Shown: positions 8,226 through 16,814, numbered from the stretch's first letter. The stretch: 64,000 nucleotides of DNA from Solirubrobacterales bacterium (GCA_019240115.1 JAFAYV010000082.1:36299-100298), one strand, 5' to 3'. Translations and numbers: made by a program. Notes: generated by a model not told the origin, from the sequence alone.

Positions 8226-9098
8226 TTGCGGGCCGCCTGCATCGACATCGGCTCCAACACGACGCGGCTGCTCGTGGCCGACCTGCTCGGCGGCCGGCTC
8301 GTGGAGATCCGTTCCGAGCGCGCCTTCACCCTGATCGGGCAGGGTCTGGCGGCGACGGGGACCGTCACGGCGGCCAAGATCGACGAGGTCGTCGCGGTCG
8401 TCGCCGCGCAGCTGCGCTCCGCGATGGAGCTTGGCGCCGACGACATCTGCGCGGTGGCCACGGCGGCGATCCGCGCCGCGGCCAACGGCGCCGAGCTGAT
8501 CGCCGCGATACACGCGGCCACCGGGCTGCGGGTGCGCGTGCTCTCCGCAGAGCAGGAGGCGCGGCTGGCCTTCAGCGGCGCGGCGCGGATGCTCGGGGAC
8601 CGACCGCCGGGCCTGCTCGGCGTGCTCGACGTCGGCGGGGGCTCGTCGGAGATCGTGCTCGGGACCGCCCCCGCGGAGGTCGCGTGGTGGAGGTCGCTGG
8701 CGATCGGCTCGAGCACGCTGACCGACGGCTGGCTGCACGCCGATCCGCCGACCGCCGCTGAGCTCGCCGCCGCGCGCCGGGAGATCTACGCGCGGATGGA
8801 GGGGTTGCGCCCGCCGCTCCCGGCGCTCGCGGTCGCCGTCGGTGGCAGCGCCACGTCGCTGTGCCAGCTCGCCGGGCCGATCCTCGACCCCGCAGCGTTG
8901 CTGCGGTCGGTGCGGGTGCTCGCCTCCGAGCCCGCGGCGGTCGTCGCGCAGCGCTCGGGGATCGACCCCCGCCGCGCGCGCCTGCTGCCGGCCGGACTGC
9001 TCATCCTCGAGGCGCTGACCGAGCTGCTGCGCACCCGGATCGTCATCGGGCGGGGCGGCGTCCGCGAGGGGGTGCTGCTAGAAGCATTGACCGCGTGA
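8226..9098 (+). CDS. Ppx/GppA-family phosphatase
   Basis: A 290-residue member of the exopolyphosphatase/guanosine-pentaphosphatase family (actin-like ATPase fold). Visible motifs are the N-terminal phosphate loop DIGSNTTRLLVAD, the EARLAFSGAA helix (the family's EGE-like region), and the second phosphate loop DVGGGSSEI. The size fits the short actinobacterial Ppx lacking the C-terminal HD-like domains. It would hydrolyse polyphosphate or pppGpp. The start is TTG, two bases after the MFS stop. The stop begins a run of short GTGACC repeats that leads to the next gene, an HD-like protein. Confidence 0.88.
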   Translation: MRAACIDIGSNTTRLLVADLLGGRLVEIRSERAFTLIGQGLAATGTVTAAKIDEVVAVVAAQLRSAMELGADDICAVATAAIRAAANGAELIAAIHAATGLRVRVLSAEQEARLAFSGAARMLGDRPPGLLGVLDVGGGSSEIVLGTAPAEVAWWRSLAIGSSTLTDGWLHADPPTAAELAAARREIYARMEGLRPPLPALAVAVGGSATSLCQLAGPILDPAALLRSVRVLASEPAAVVAQRSGIDPRRARLLPAGLLILEALTELLRTRIVIGRGGVREGVLLEALTA

Positions 9099-9175
9099 CC
9101 CACGCGCCAAGCCAATGCGTGACCCACGAGCCGACGTGACCGACGAGCCGAGCCCCACGGCGTGACCCGCGAGCC
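9093..9175 (+). repeat. Four imperfect 16-bp GTGACC repeats at the ppx stop / HD gene start
   Basis: Copies at 9093-9108, 9117-9132, 9134-9149 and 9160-9175 share the form NCGTGACCSRCGMGCC. The first carries the ppx TGA stop (as GTGA), and the last supplies the GTG start of the next gene. The pattern looks like repeated duplication of an ancestral GTGA stop/start overlap. Confidence 0.8.
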
Positions 9176-9980
9176 CCCGATCCCGCCCCGCGAGGCGCTC
9201 GCCGACGTCCACGTCCGCGCCCCGACGCGCGGCAACCGGCGCCTGGAGCGTCTGCTCGAGGCGGTCAACCGCGACACCCAGCTGAAGGCGTGGTGGCACG
9301 TGGCGGCGATCAACGCGAGCCGGCGCCTTCATATGTCCGACCACTCCTGGGTCCACGTCCAGATCGTCTTGAACATCGGGCTGCGACTCGCGCGGCTGCT
9401 GTTCCGCCGCGGCGTGACGCCGAGCATCGTGGCGGACTTCGCGCTGGCCGAGCGCGATGCCGAGGTCGTCGTCGCCGCCGGGTGCCTCCTGCACTGCGTC
9501 GGGATGTCGATCCACCGCGCCGATCACGAGCGCTACAGCCTGTTCTTGTCCGCCGACAAGCTCGGCGGGCTGCTCGCCGACGTCTACGAGGAGCCCGAGC
9601 GCTCGATCGTCGCCTCCGAGACGCTGCACGCGATCATCGGCCATCGCTCCGACGGGCGTCCGTTCACGGTGGAGGCGGGCATCGTCCGCGTCGCCGACGC
9701 GCTCGACATGGCGCGGGGTCGCTCGCGGGTCGGGTTCGAGGCCGGCCAGACGAGCATCCACTCGGTGTCGGCGTACGCGATCCAGGACGTCAAGATCTCG
9801 CCCGGCGAGGAGCGGGCCGTGCGCGTCGAGATCGCGATGTCCAACAGCGCCGGCATCTTCCAGGTCGACGAGCTGCTCGCCGAGAAGCTCCGCGGCTCGG
9901 GGCTGGAGGAGCACATCGAGGTGATCGCACGGATCGATGCCGAGCACGAGGAGAGCCTCGTGCACGTCTTCCGCCTGTGA
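9162..9980 (+). CDS. HD-superfamily-like protein with HC in place of the HD dyad
   Basis: A 272-residue protein resembling the metal-dependent phosphohydrolase group of COG3294 type. It has a first His region (SDHSWVHVQIV, about residues 59-69), a region where the HD pair is expected (LLHCVGMSIHR, about 109-119), further His residues (ADHERYS, ETLHAIIGHRS) and the late Asp in RVADALDM. The Asp of the HD dyad is replaced by Cys, so metal binding or catalysis may be altered. The C-terminal third (ISPGEERAVRVEI) is a beta-rich domain also seen in this group. It follows ppx, suggesting a role in nucleotide or polyphosphate metabolism, which is inference. Confidence 0.72.
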   Translation: MTREPPIPPREALADVHVRAPTRGNRRLERLLEAVNRDTQLKAWWHVAAINASRRLHMSDHSWVHVQIVLNIGLRLARLLFRRGVTPSIVADFALAERDAEVVVAAGCLLHCVGMSIHRADHERYSLFLSADKLGGLLADVYEEPERSIVASETLHAIIGHRSDGRPFTVEAGIVRVADALDMARGRSRVGFEAGQTSIHSVSAYAIQDVKISPGEERAVRVEIAMSNSAGIFQVDELLAEKLRGSGLEEHIEVIARIDAEHEESLVHVFRL

Positions 9981-10006
9981 GGACGCTTGACCGCCGCCCG
10001 TGAGGG

Positions 10007-10285
10007 CTACCAGCCGCCGCGCCAGTCGGCGTTCGCCGCGCGCGCCTTGGCTGCGTCCTCGCGGGCGTGCCTGCGCTTGTCCAGGCGCGACTGGATGAGC
10101 GAGAACAGGAGGATGATCGCCGGGAAGAAGGCGATCGTCGCGAACATCATCATCGTGATGTCCTTGTCGTTGGTCTCGCCCCACCAGCCCTCGCCGCCGT
10201 CGTCGCGGGCGAGGGCCGCGGGAGCGAGCGCCATCGCGGCGAGCATCACCGTGGTCAAGGCGAAGGTGATCCGGGCGCGGCGCAT
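10007..10285 (-). CDS. Small secreted/membrane protein, unknown function
   Basis: A 92-residue protein. Residues 1-26 resemble a signal peptide ending in ALA-RDDGGEG. A short acidic segment precedes a single transmembrane helix (MMMFATIAFFPAIILLFSLI), and the tail is strongly charged (SRLDKRRHAREDAAKARAA). No enzymatic motif is present. Its ATG lies 31 bases inside the end of the alpha/beta hydrolase gene, so the two are probably co-transcribed. I do not recognise a named family. Confidence 0.7.
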   Translation of the reverse strand: MRRARITFALTTVMLAAMALAPAALARDDGGEGWWGETNDKDITMMMFATIAFFPAIILLFSLIQSRLDKRRHAREDAAKARAANADWRGGW

Positions 10286-11154
10286 CGACCCCGAAGGCTA
10301 CCGGATGCGGAGATCGCGGCGACCGCCTGGAGCAGCGCCGGATTGAACTCCTCGGCGCGCGTGGCGATGTCGAGGTGATCGAGCGCGACCTCGTGGATCG
10401 AGGCGCTCGCGGCGGCGGCGAGCTCGCGCTGCCTGTCCGGGGTCACAGCCCGATCGCGGCCGGTCAGCACGACCGCCGCCGGGACGTCGATCGCGGCCAG
10501 CCACGGGCGCGAGTCAAACCGCCCGAGCTCGCGTCCCGCCTCGGCCATGTCGCGCGCGCTGTGGCGCTGCAGCTCGCACTGCCACCAGGTGCTGTGCGCG
10601 TCGACCGGCAGCTCCGAGCGGCGCAGCGCGCGGCGCCAGAACGTCCGCGGCGCCACGCGCATCCCCAGCCCGACGAGGCCCATCCACCGCCAGGACCCGA
10701 CCGTCTCGGGGTCCTGGAAGTGCTGGCTGGTCGCACAGAGCACGATCCCGTCGACGACCTCGCGATGGTCGCGCGCCATCAGCTGGGCGACGGTCCCGCC
10801 GAGCGAGTAGCCGACGACGATCGCGCGGTCGACGTCGAGCGCCCGCAGCACCGCGGCGGCGTCCCCCGCGCAGTCGCCGAGCCGGAACCGCTCCATCGCG
10901 CGCAGGCCGCGGCCGTGGCCGCGATGGTCGAGGGCGAGGACCCGGTGTCCGGCGTCGTGCAGCGGCGCGTAGGCGGCGGACCAGTTCAGGTCCGCGCTGA
11001 CCAGCCAGCCGTGTAGGAGCATGACCACCGGCCGGCCCCGGTCCTCGGGAGCGGTGTCGCGCAGGAAGAACTCGCCGCGCCCGGGCACGACGACCGTCCG
11101 CGCGGGCGGGAGCGCGACGGGTGGCAGCGGCGCGTGGGCGGGCTGACGGGCCAC
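10255..11154 (-). CDS. Alpha/beta hydrolase
   Basis: A 299-residue serine hydrolase. The oxyanion HGW motif is followed by the nucleophile elbow GYSLGG (Ser nucleophile), the acid region GRDRAVTPDRQ and the catalytic His in ALDHLD. Substrate unknown; the fold covers esterases, lipases and C-C hydrolases. Two GTG codons are possible starts, at 11157 and 11154. I prefer 11154 because a minus-strand TAGGCT box ends six bases before it. It is divergent from the ABC-F gene. Confidence 0.85.
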   Translation of the reverse strand: MARQPAHAPLPPVALPPARTVVVPGRGEFFLRDTAPEDRGRPVVMLLHGWLVSADLNWSAAYAPLHDAGHRVLALDHRGHGRGLRAMERFRLGDCAGDAAAVLRALDVDRAIVVGYSLGGTVAQLMARDHREVVDGIVLCATSQHFQDPETVGSWRWMGLVGLGMRVAPRTFWRRALRRSELPVDAHSTWWQCELQRHSARDMAEAGRELGRFDSRPWLAAIDVPAAVVLTGRDRAVTPDRQRELAAAASASIHEVALDHLDIATRAEEFNPALLQAVAAISASGSLRGRCAAPGSPSP

Positions 11155-11160
11155 CACTCG

Positions 11161-11170
11161 AGCCTAATCG
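11161..11170. promoter_or_regulatory. Overlapping divergent -10 boxes between hydrolase and ABC-F genes
   Basis: The sequence AGCCTAATCG reads TAGGCT on the minus strand (11166-11161, six bases before the hydrolase GTG at 11154) and TAATCG on the plus strand (11165-11170, ahead of the ABC-F ATGs at 11182 and 11194). The two promoters would share one melted region. Confidence 0.4.
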
Positions 11171-11193
11171 TCCCTCCTACCATGAGATCCGGC

Positions 11194-13119
11194 ATGGCGG
11201 TGGTCATCGCATCGGATCTGGGCAAGGACATCGCGGGCGAGCCGCTGCTCCGCGGCATCTCGTTCAAGCTCGAGCGTCGCGACCGGATGACGCTGTCGGG
11301 GCGCAACGGAGCCGGCAAGACGACGCTTCTGCGGATGCTCGCCGGCGAGGCGTCGGTCGAGGCCGGCGAGCTCGTGCTCGCCAAGGGCGCCAAGGTGGCC
11401 CTCCACGATCAGCGCCCACCGCGCGAGCGCTCGCTTTCGCTGCGCGACTACATCCTCTCCGGGGCGCCCGAGCTCGTCGCGATCGAGCGCGAGCTCGCCG
11501 AGCTCGAGCAGGCGATGGCGCGGGGGGCCCACGACGAGGCGACGCTCGACCGCTACGCAGTCGCCCAGGCGCGGCTCGAGCACGCCGGCGGCTACGACTG
11601 GCGCCAGCGCGCGCTCGCGACGCTGCACGGCCTCGGCTTCGCCGACGACGCCGACCTTGATCGGCCGCTTCAGAGCTTCTCGGGCGGCGAGCTGACCCGC
11701 GCCTCGCTCGGGCGCGCCCTGGCGGGCAGTCCCGACCTGCTCCTGCTCGACGAGCCGACCAACCACCTCGACATCTCCTCGCTCGAGTGGCTCGAGGCCC
11801 ACCTCGTCGCGCTCGACGCCGCGATCGTGCTCGTCGCCCACGACCGCTGGTTCCTCGAGGCGGTCGGCACCTCGGTGCTCGAGCTCGAGGCCGGACGGGG
11901 GAAGTTCTTCGCCGGCAGCTGGCACCAATGGCGGCGCGAGCGCGCCGCCCGCGAGCTCGCCCTCGGCCGCGCGATCGAGCGCCAGGAGGCCGAGATCGCG
12001 CGGCTCGAGCGGTTCGTGACCCGCTTTCGCGCCGGCACCCGCGCGCGCCAGGCCCAGTCGCGGGTCAAGCAGCTCGCCCGGATGGACCGGATCGAGGTCG
12101 ACGCCGCCGATGGCGCCGCGCTGCAGTTCGCGTTCAAGCCGCCCGAGCGCAGCGGCCGGGTCGTGTTCGAGCTCGAGCACGCCTCGCTGCGCGCGGGCGA
12201 CAAGGAGCTGCTCGACGACGCCGAGATGTGGCTCGAGCGCGGCGAGCACGTATCGCTGGTCGGCGCCAACGGGGCCGGCAAGACGACCTTGATCGAGACG
12301 CTCGCGGGGCGCCGGGAGCTCGTGGCCGGCGCCGGCAAGCTGCGCACCGGGCACAACGTGACGATCGGCTATCTCTCCCAGCACGCGGACGAGCTCGGCC
12401 CCGGGACCGCTCGCACCGTGCTCGAGGCGGCCCAGCACGCCACCCGCCTGACCCCCGGCAAGGCGCGCGCGCTGCTCGGGCGCTTCCTGTTCTCGGGCGA
12501 GGACGCCGAGAAGCCGCTCGACGGTCTGTCGGGCGGAGAGCGCCGCCGGCTGTCGCTGGCGATCCTCGTCACCTCCGGCGCCAACCTGCTGATCCTCGAC
12601 GAGCCGACCAACCATCTCGATCTCGAGAGCCGCGAGGCGCTCGAGGCCGCGCTGCGCGAGTTCACCGGCAGCCTGCTGCTCGTCTCCCACGACCGCGCGC
12701 TGCTCGACGCCGTCGGAAGCAGGACGGTCGCGCTCGAGGACCGGGCGCTGCACAGCTACGTCGGGGGGTGGCCCGAGTACCTGCGCGTGCGCGCCGAGCG
12801 CGAGGGCAGGCCGGGAGCGCCCGCGACCAAGCGCGACAAGCGCGGCGAGGCCGCCGCCAAGCGCGGCGAGGCCGCCGCCAACCGCAACGGGAACACCAAG
12901 CGCACGCCCCCGGCGAAAACGCCCAACCCCGCTCGGGAACGCGCGCTCGAGCAGGAGATCGAGGCCGCCGAGGCCGCGCTCGCCGCGGTGCAGGACGAGC
13001 TCTCGGATCCGGCGGCCTGGGCCTCGCCGTCGGCGACGGCGCGTTCGACGGCTCGCCACGAGGCCGCCAAGCGCGCGGTCGCTGAGCTCTACGACCGCCT
13101 CGAGGCGGTCGGGGGGTAG
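11194..13119 (+). CDS. ABC-F family ATPase
   Basis: A 641-residue protein with two ABC ATPase domains and no membrane segment, the ABC-F plan. Walker A motifs are GRNGAGKTT (about residue 36) and GANGAGKTT (about 362); signatures are FSGGELTRASLGRA and LSGGERRRLSLA; Walker B segments are LLLDEPTNHLD and LILDEPTNHLD. A charged inter-domain linker lies between the cassettes and an Arg/Lys/Ala-rich C-terminal extension ends in a predicted coiled coil (about 590-641), as in Uup. These proteins act on the ribosome, in translation quality control or antibiotic protection; the sub-type is not decided. ATG 11182 is an alternative start adding four residues. Confidence 0.9.
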   Translation: MAVVIASDLGKDIAGEPLLRGISFKLERRDRMTLSGRNGAGKTTLLRMLAGEASVEAGELVLAKGAKVALHDQRPPRERSLSLRDYILSGAPELVAIERELAELEQAMARGAHDEATLDRYAVAQARLEHAGGYDWRQRALATLHGLGFADDADLDRPLQSFSGGELTRASLGRALAGSPDLLLLDEPTNHLDISSLEWLEAHLVALDAAIVLVAHDRWFLEAVGTSVLELEAGRGKFFAGSWHQWRRERAARELALGRAIERQEAEIARLERFVTRFRAGTRARQAQSRVKQLARMDRIEVDAADGAALQFAFKPPERSGRVVFELEHASLRAGDKELLDDAEMWLERGEHVSLVGANGAGKTTLIETLAGRRELVAGAGKLRTGHNVTIGYLSQHADELGPGTARTVLEAAQHATRLTPGKARALLGRFLFSGEDAEKPLDGLSGGERRRLSLAILVTSGANLLILDEPTNHLDLESREALEAALREFTGSLLLVSHDRALLDAVGSRTVALEDRALHSYVGGWPEYLRVRAEREGRPGAPATKRDKRGEAAAKRGEAAANRNGNTKRTPPAKTPNPARERALEQEIEAAEAALAAVQDELSDPAAWASPSATARSTARHEAAKRAVAELYDRLEAVGG

Positions 13120-13164
13120 GCCGATGTCGTGGTCGGCGGCGCCTCCGGCGGCCGATGTCGTGGT
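13119..13164 (+). repeat. 15-bp direct repeat after the ABC-F stop codon
   Basis: GGCCGATGTCGTGGT occurs at 13119-13133 and again at 13150-13164, the first copy beginning on the last base of the TAG stop. It fills most of the 75-base gap before the next gene. Confidence 0.8.
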
Positions 13165-13181
13165 GCGGCGCGCGCAGGGCG

Positions 13182-13187
13182 TACCCT
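13182..13187 (+). promoter_or_regulatory. Predicted -10 box (TACCCT) of small membrane protein
   Basis: TACCCT ends seven bases before the GTG at 13195, the spacing seen at other predicted leaderless starts here. Confidence 0.4.
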
Positions 13188-13194
13188 TGGTCGG

Positions 13195-13548
13195 GTGACC
13201 GCCACCGTCCGCAACGTCGTGATCATCGCGGCGCTCGCCGCGCTCATCGACATCGTGCCCGGTGGCGGCACCGCGTCCACCGTCCTGCTGCAGGCGATCT
13301 GGCTCGCCTTCCTCGCCACGCTCGTGTGGGCGGCGTCGCTGACCTATCGCCAGCGGCGCAACGAGCTCTACTCGCTCGGCGACCGCAAGCGCGCCGCGCT
13401 GTACGCCGCGATCGCCGCCCTGACGGTGACGCTGACCGCGACCCATCGCCTGTGGACCACGCCCGCGGGCTCGGTCGCGTGGCTCGTCGTCGTCGGCCTC
13501 TCGATCTACGTCGGCGGTGCCGTCCTCTGGTCGGCTCGCCGCTATTAG
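13195..13548 (+). CDS. Small integral membrane protein, unknown function
   Basis: A 117-residue protein with about four hydrophobic helices (two before and two after a charged loop YRQRRNELYSLGDRKRA at about residues 50-66). Starts upstream of GTG 13195 would run into the duplicated intergenic DNA, and a -10-like box lies seven bases before this GTG, so I use it. No recognised domain. The TAG stop is followed immediately by four 13-bp tandem repeats. Confidence 0.7.
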   Translation: MTATVRNVVIIAALAALIDIVPGGGTASTVLLQAIWLAFLATLVWAASLTYRQRRNELYSLGDRKRAALYAAIAALTVTLTATHRLWTTPAGSVAWLVVVGLSIYVGGAVLWSARRY

Positions 13549-13554
13549 CCGTCC

Positions 13555-13606
13555 GCCGTCGACCGAGGCCGTCGATCGAGGCCGTTGATCGACGCCATCG
13601 ATCGAG
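13555..13606 (+). repeat. Four tandem 13-bp repeats upstream of the GS-like gene
   Basis: Units GCCGTCGACCGAG, GCCGTCGATCGAG, GCCGTTGATCGAC and GCCATCGATCGAG run head to tail at 13555-13567, 13568-13580, 13581-13593 and 13594-13606. Most contain the palindromic core CGATCG. They sit between the membrane protein stop and the catabolic operon, so they could be an operator array or a slippage relic. Confidence 0.85.
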
Positions 13607-13665
13607 GCCGCCGCCCGGGCGCGGTGTCATGCTCACCGGGCGCCCTCCCCCGTGCGAGCGACCCG

Positions 13666-14979
13666 ATGTTCGACGACGACAGACCCCTCACCACCGTCCG
13701 CGTGCTGTTCTCCGACCTGCACGGCGTCGCGCGCGGCAAGGACGTGCCGGCGGCCCAGTTCGATCGGGTCGCCAAGTCGGGCCTGCGCTTCTGCGCGGCG
13801 GTCATGGGCACCGACCTGCGCCACAACCCGGTGGTGGGCGGGGAGGCGGGATATCCCGACATGCGCGCGATCCCCGATCTGACCACCCTGGCGCACCTGC
13901 CCTGGGAACCCGGCGTCGCGGCCTGCCTCGCCGACCTGCGCCGTCCGGGGACCGACGATCCCGAGCCGACCGACCCGCGGGCGGCGGTCCGCCGAGCCGT
14001 CGCCGAGCTCGACGCGCTCGGCTTCGCCGCGGTCGTCGGTCCCGAGCTCGAGTTCTATCTCTGCCGGGCCGGCGAGACCGACGGCACGAGGCCGACCCGC
14101 TTCCTCGACCGGCTCAGCATGGTCTACACCGTGGGGCCCCAGGCCGACCCCGACGGCATCGTCCGTCGCCTGTCCGAGCACCTGTCCCGGTTCGGCCTTG
14201 ACACCGTCGCCGCCAACCACGAGTTCTGCAACAGCCAGTACGAGATCAACCTGCGCGAGGGACCGGCGCTGGCGGCCGCCGATCGCGCCTTCTGGCTCAA
14301 GACGGCCGTCAAGGACGTCGCGGCGCTCAACGGCCGCGTCGCGACGTTCATGGGCAAGCCGTTCAACGATCAGAGCGGCTCGGGCTTTCACCTGCACGTC
14401 TCGCTTCAGCGCGACGGCCGCAACGCCTTCGACGACCCCGGCGATCCCGACGGCGTCAGCCCGGCCCTGCGCTCCTTCGCCGCGGGGGTGCTGCGCCACG
14501 CGCCCGCGCTCATGGCGCTGCTCAACCCGACGATCAACGCCTATCGCCGGCTCGTGCCCGACTCGCTGGCGCCCACGCACGCCAACTGGGGCTGGGACAA
14601 CCGCACCACGATGGTCCGGGTTCCTCCCGAGCGCGGCCGGGGCGCCCGCCTCGAGGTGCGCGTCGGCGACGGCAGCGCCAACCCGTACCTCGCCGTCGCG
14701 GCGATCCTGTCCGCCGGCGTGCACGGTCTGCAAGAGGCGCTGGCGCTGCCCGCCGCGTTCGCCGGAGACGTGGCGGCCGCGGGGGACGCGGAACCGGGGC
14801 TTCCGCTCGTGCGCTCGCTCCCGGCCGCGCTCGACGCCCTGGAGGCCGACGACGTGCTGCGGGCTCGCCTCGCGCCCGAGCTGGTCGACACCTTCCTGGC
14901 GCTCAAGCGCCACGAGATCGTCCGCCACCGCGAGTGGGTCTCGGACTGGGAGGTCGACGAGTACCTGCGACACCTCTAG
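13666..14979 (+). CDS. Glutamine-synthetase-family ligase (gamma-glutamyl amide synthetase-like)
   Basis: A 437-residue glutamine-synthetase-fold enzyme. Signature blocks are visible: PELEFYL (metal-binding Glu), GSGFHLHVSL (ATP/metal-binding His), NPTINAYRRLVP, DNRTTMVRVP, and RLEVRVGDGSANPYLAVAA. It starts IRVLFSDLHG-like as in PuuA-type enzymes rather than true GlnA. Such relatives glutamylate amines (polyamines, isopropylamine, aniline) so that they can be catabolised. It heads a five-gene operon with an extradiol dioxygenase, so amine activation before ring cleavage is a plausible role, but the substrate is unknown. The next gene starts nine bases after the stop. Confidence 0.85.
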   Translation: MFDDDRPLTTVRVLFSDLHGVARGKDVPAAQFDRVAKSGLRFCAAVMGTDLRHNPVVGGEAGYPDMRAIPDLTTLAHLPWEPGVAACLADLRRPGTDDPEPTDPRAAVRRAVAELDALGFAAVVGPELEFYLCRAGETDGTRPTRFLDRLSMVYTVGPQADPDGIVRRLSEHLSRFGLDTVAANHEFCNSQYEINLREGPALAAADRAFWLKTAVKDVAALNGRVATFMGKPFNDQSGSGFHLHVSLQRDGRNAFDDPGDPDGVSPALRSFAAGVLRHAPALMALLNPTINAYRRLVPDSLAPTHANWGWDNRTTMVRVPPERGRGARLEVRVGDGSANPYLAVAAILSAGVHGLQEALALPAAFAGDVAAAGDAEPGLPLVRSLPAALDALEADDVLRARLAPELVDTFLALKRHEIVRHREWVSDWEVDEYLRHL

Positions 14980-14987
14980 CGAGAAGC

Positions 14988-15878
14988 ATGGATGCCACGC
15001 CCTTGAGCCGCCCCCCGCTGATCGTCGAGCACCGCCGCGTGCGCGTCGCACTGCACGATCTCGCGCGCTGGGGCCGGCTCGACGGCGACGACGTCGTGCT
15101 CGACTGCGGCCGACGCCTGCCGGCCGACCGCGCGACGTTCCTGGCCCCCGTCGAGCCGTCGAAGATCATCGCCGTGCACCTGACCTACCGCAGCCGCCTG
15201 CGCGAGTACGGAGCCGGCGTCCCGCCGGTGCCGTCGTACTTCCTGAAGCCTCCGAGCGCGCTCAACGGCCACCGGGGGATGCTGCGCCGGCCCGCGGGCG
15301 CCCGCTTTCTCAACTACGAGGGCGAGCTCGCGGTGATCATCGGCACCCGCATGCACGGCGTCCCCGAGGATCGCGTCCTGCATCACGTGGCCGGGTACGC
15401 GCCGGCCAACGACGTCGGGCTGCACGACTTCCGCCACGCCGACCGCGGGTCGATGCTGCGCGTCAAGGGCCAGGACGGCTTCTTGCCGATCGGCCCCGAG
15501 CTCGTGCCGGCGGCGGAGTTCGACCCGACCGCGTTCGCGCTGCGCACGATCCGCAACGACGAGGTCGTCCAGGAGTCCGACGCGAGCGACATGGTGTTCG
15601 GCGTGGCCTACCAGCTGGCCGATCTGTGTCGGCTGATCACGCTCGAGCCGGGCGACGTCGTGCTGACCGGCACGCCCGCCAACTCGCGCCCGCTGGATCC
15701 CGGCGACGTCATCGAGGTCGAGATCCCGGGGCTCGGGCGGTTGACGAACACCGTGGAGTCCTGGGAGGTCGACCTCGCGGGGCCCGGCGACCGGCCGCGA
15801 ACCTCGGCCGACACCCTGCACGTGGCGCTGGCCATCCCCGAGGACGAGGCCGAGCGCAGGATGGCGCAGGGCGGATGA
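14988..15878 (+). CDS. Fumarylacetoacetate hydrolase (FAH) family enzyme
   Basis: A 296-residue FAH-fold enzyme. Residues about 70-80 form the lid entry (IIAVHLTYRSR). The metal-binding acidic pattern appears as NYEGELAVIIG, then GYAPANDVGLHDFR, VKGQDGFLPIGPEL and the C-terminal DVVLTGTPAN. Family members isomerise, decarboxylate or hydrolyse beta-keto acids in meta-cleavage pathways (HpcE, MhpD-like steps). The operon context, with an extradiol dioxygenase and a semialdehyde-type dehydrogenase, supports a lower-pathway role. The stop overlaps the next ATG (ATGA). Confidence 0.87.
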   Translation: MDATPLSRPPLIVEHRRVRVALHDLARWGRLDGDDVVLDCGRRLPADRATFLAPVEPSKIIAVHLTYRSRLREYGAGVPPVPSYFLKPPSALNGHRGMLRRPAGARFLNYEGELAVIIGTRMHGVPEDRVLHHVAGYAPANDVGLHDFRHADRGSMLRVKGQDGFLPIGPELVPAAEFDPTAFALRTIRNDEVVQESDASDMVFGVAYQLADLCRLITLEPGDVVLTGTPANSRPLDPGDVIEVEIPGLGRLTNTVESWEVDLAGPGDRPRTSADTLHVALAIPEDEAERRMAQGG

Positions 15879-16789
15879 TCGCGCTGCGGCGCATCGACCA
15901 CGTCGCGCTGCGAGTCGCCGACGTGCCCGAGGCCGCCGCGCGGTGGGCGGTTCAGTTCGGGCTGACCGCGCGCAGCATCGCGCCCGGGCGGGCGCTGCTG
16001 AGCTGCGACGACGAGCCCTACGCGCTCGAGCTGCTCGCCGGCGCTGAGCCGGGACACGACCACACCGCGTTCGAGCTGGCGCGGACGTGCCCGCTCGAGC
16101 TGGCCGCGGCGCACCTCCGGTCTCGCGAGGTCGTCGTCGAGCAGCGCGAGGACGCGCTGTTCTGCGCCGATCCCGAGGGCAACCGGATCCAGCTCATGCC
16201 CCACCGCGAGACGGGCGCCCCGCCGGCACACGCGCGGTCCACGAGCTCGCTGCCCGGCGACCACCCCCGCAAGCTCGGCCACGTCAACTTCCTGACGGGG
16301 CGGATCGCCGCCGGCGTCGAGTTCTACACCGAGGCGCTCGGCATGCGGCTGACCGACTGGCTCGGCGACGCGGGCGTCTGGTTTCACGTCAACTCCGACC
16401 ACCACGTCATGGCCCTCGTCGACAAGGGGCGCGCGCACTTTCACCACCTCGCGCTCGATGTCGTCGACGTCGGCCAGATGCGGTCCGCGCTCGACCATCT
16501 CGGCCGCCACGGGCGGTGGCTGGGCTGGGGCCCCGCGCGCCACGGCGTCGGCGGCAACGTCGCCAGCTACGTGCGGATCGTCGAGGAGGCGTGCTTCGTC
16601 GAGCTGTACGTTGACATGGAGCAGCTCGACGTCGATCACCGGCCCCGCCGGTGGCCCGACGACCGCTTCTCGTCCAACACCTGGGGCCCGCTGCCGCCGC
16701 GGTCCTACTTCCGCTTCGACCCGGTGGCGATCGAATACGAGCGGGAAAGCCTCGAGACGCAGGGGCGGCTCCTGCCCGACCCGACCTGA
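15875..16789 (+). CDS. Extradiol ring-cleavage dioxygenase (VOC, catechol 2,3-dioxygenase type)
   Basis: A 304-residue protein with two VOC modules. The C-terminal module keeps the iron ligands of type I extradiol dioxygenases: His in KLGHVNF (about 135), His in HHLALDV (about 192) and Glu in FVELYVD (about 245), plus the active-site His in NSDHHVMAL. It would open a catechol-like ring next to one hydroxyl to a yellow semialdehyde. Substrate unknown. The ATG overlaps the FAH gene by four bases. An aldehyde dehydrogenase that could take the product is two genes on. Confidence 0.88.
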   Translation: MIALRRIDHVALRVADVPEAAARWAVQFGLTARSIAPGRALLSCDDEPYALELLAGAEPGHDHTAFELARTCPLELAAAHLRSREVVVEQREDALFCADPEGNRIQLMPHRETGAPPAHARSTSSLPGDHPRKLGHVNFLTGRIAAGVEFYTEALGMRLTDWLGDAGVWFHVNSDHHVMALVDKGRAHFHHLALDVVDVGQMRSALDHLGRHGRWLGWGPARHGVGGNVASYVRIVEEACFVELYVDMEQLDVDHRPRRWPDDRFSSNTWGPLPPRSYFRFDPVAIEYERESLETQGRLLPDPT

Positions 16790-16814
16790 GAACCCGATCC
16801 ATCCAAAGAGCTCC

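Noticed and set aside
11164..13446. 760-codon minus-strand open frame opposite the ABC-F gene
   Set aside because: Composition is typical of antisense shadows in high-GC genes, while the plus strand encodes a complete ABC-F protein with all motifs.
13555..13606. Tandem 13-bp units as a CRISPR array
   Set aside because: Units are contiguous with no unique spacers and far too short; no cas genes in the window.
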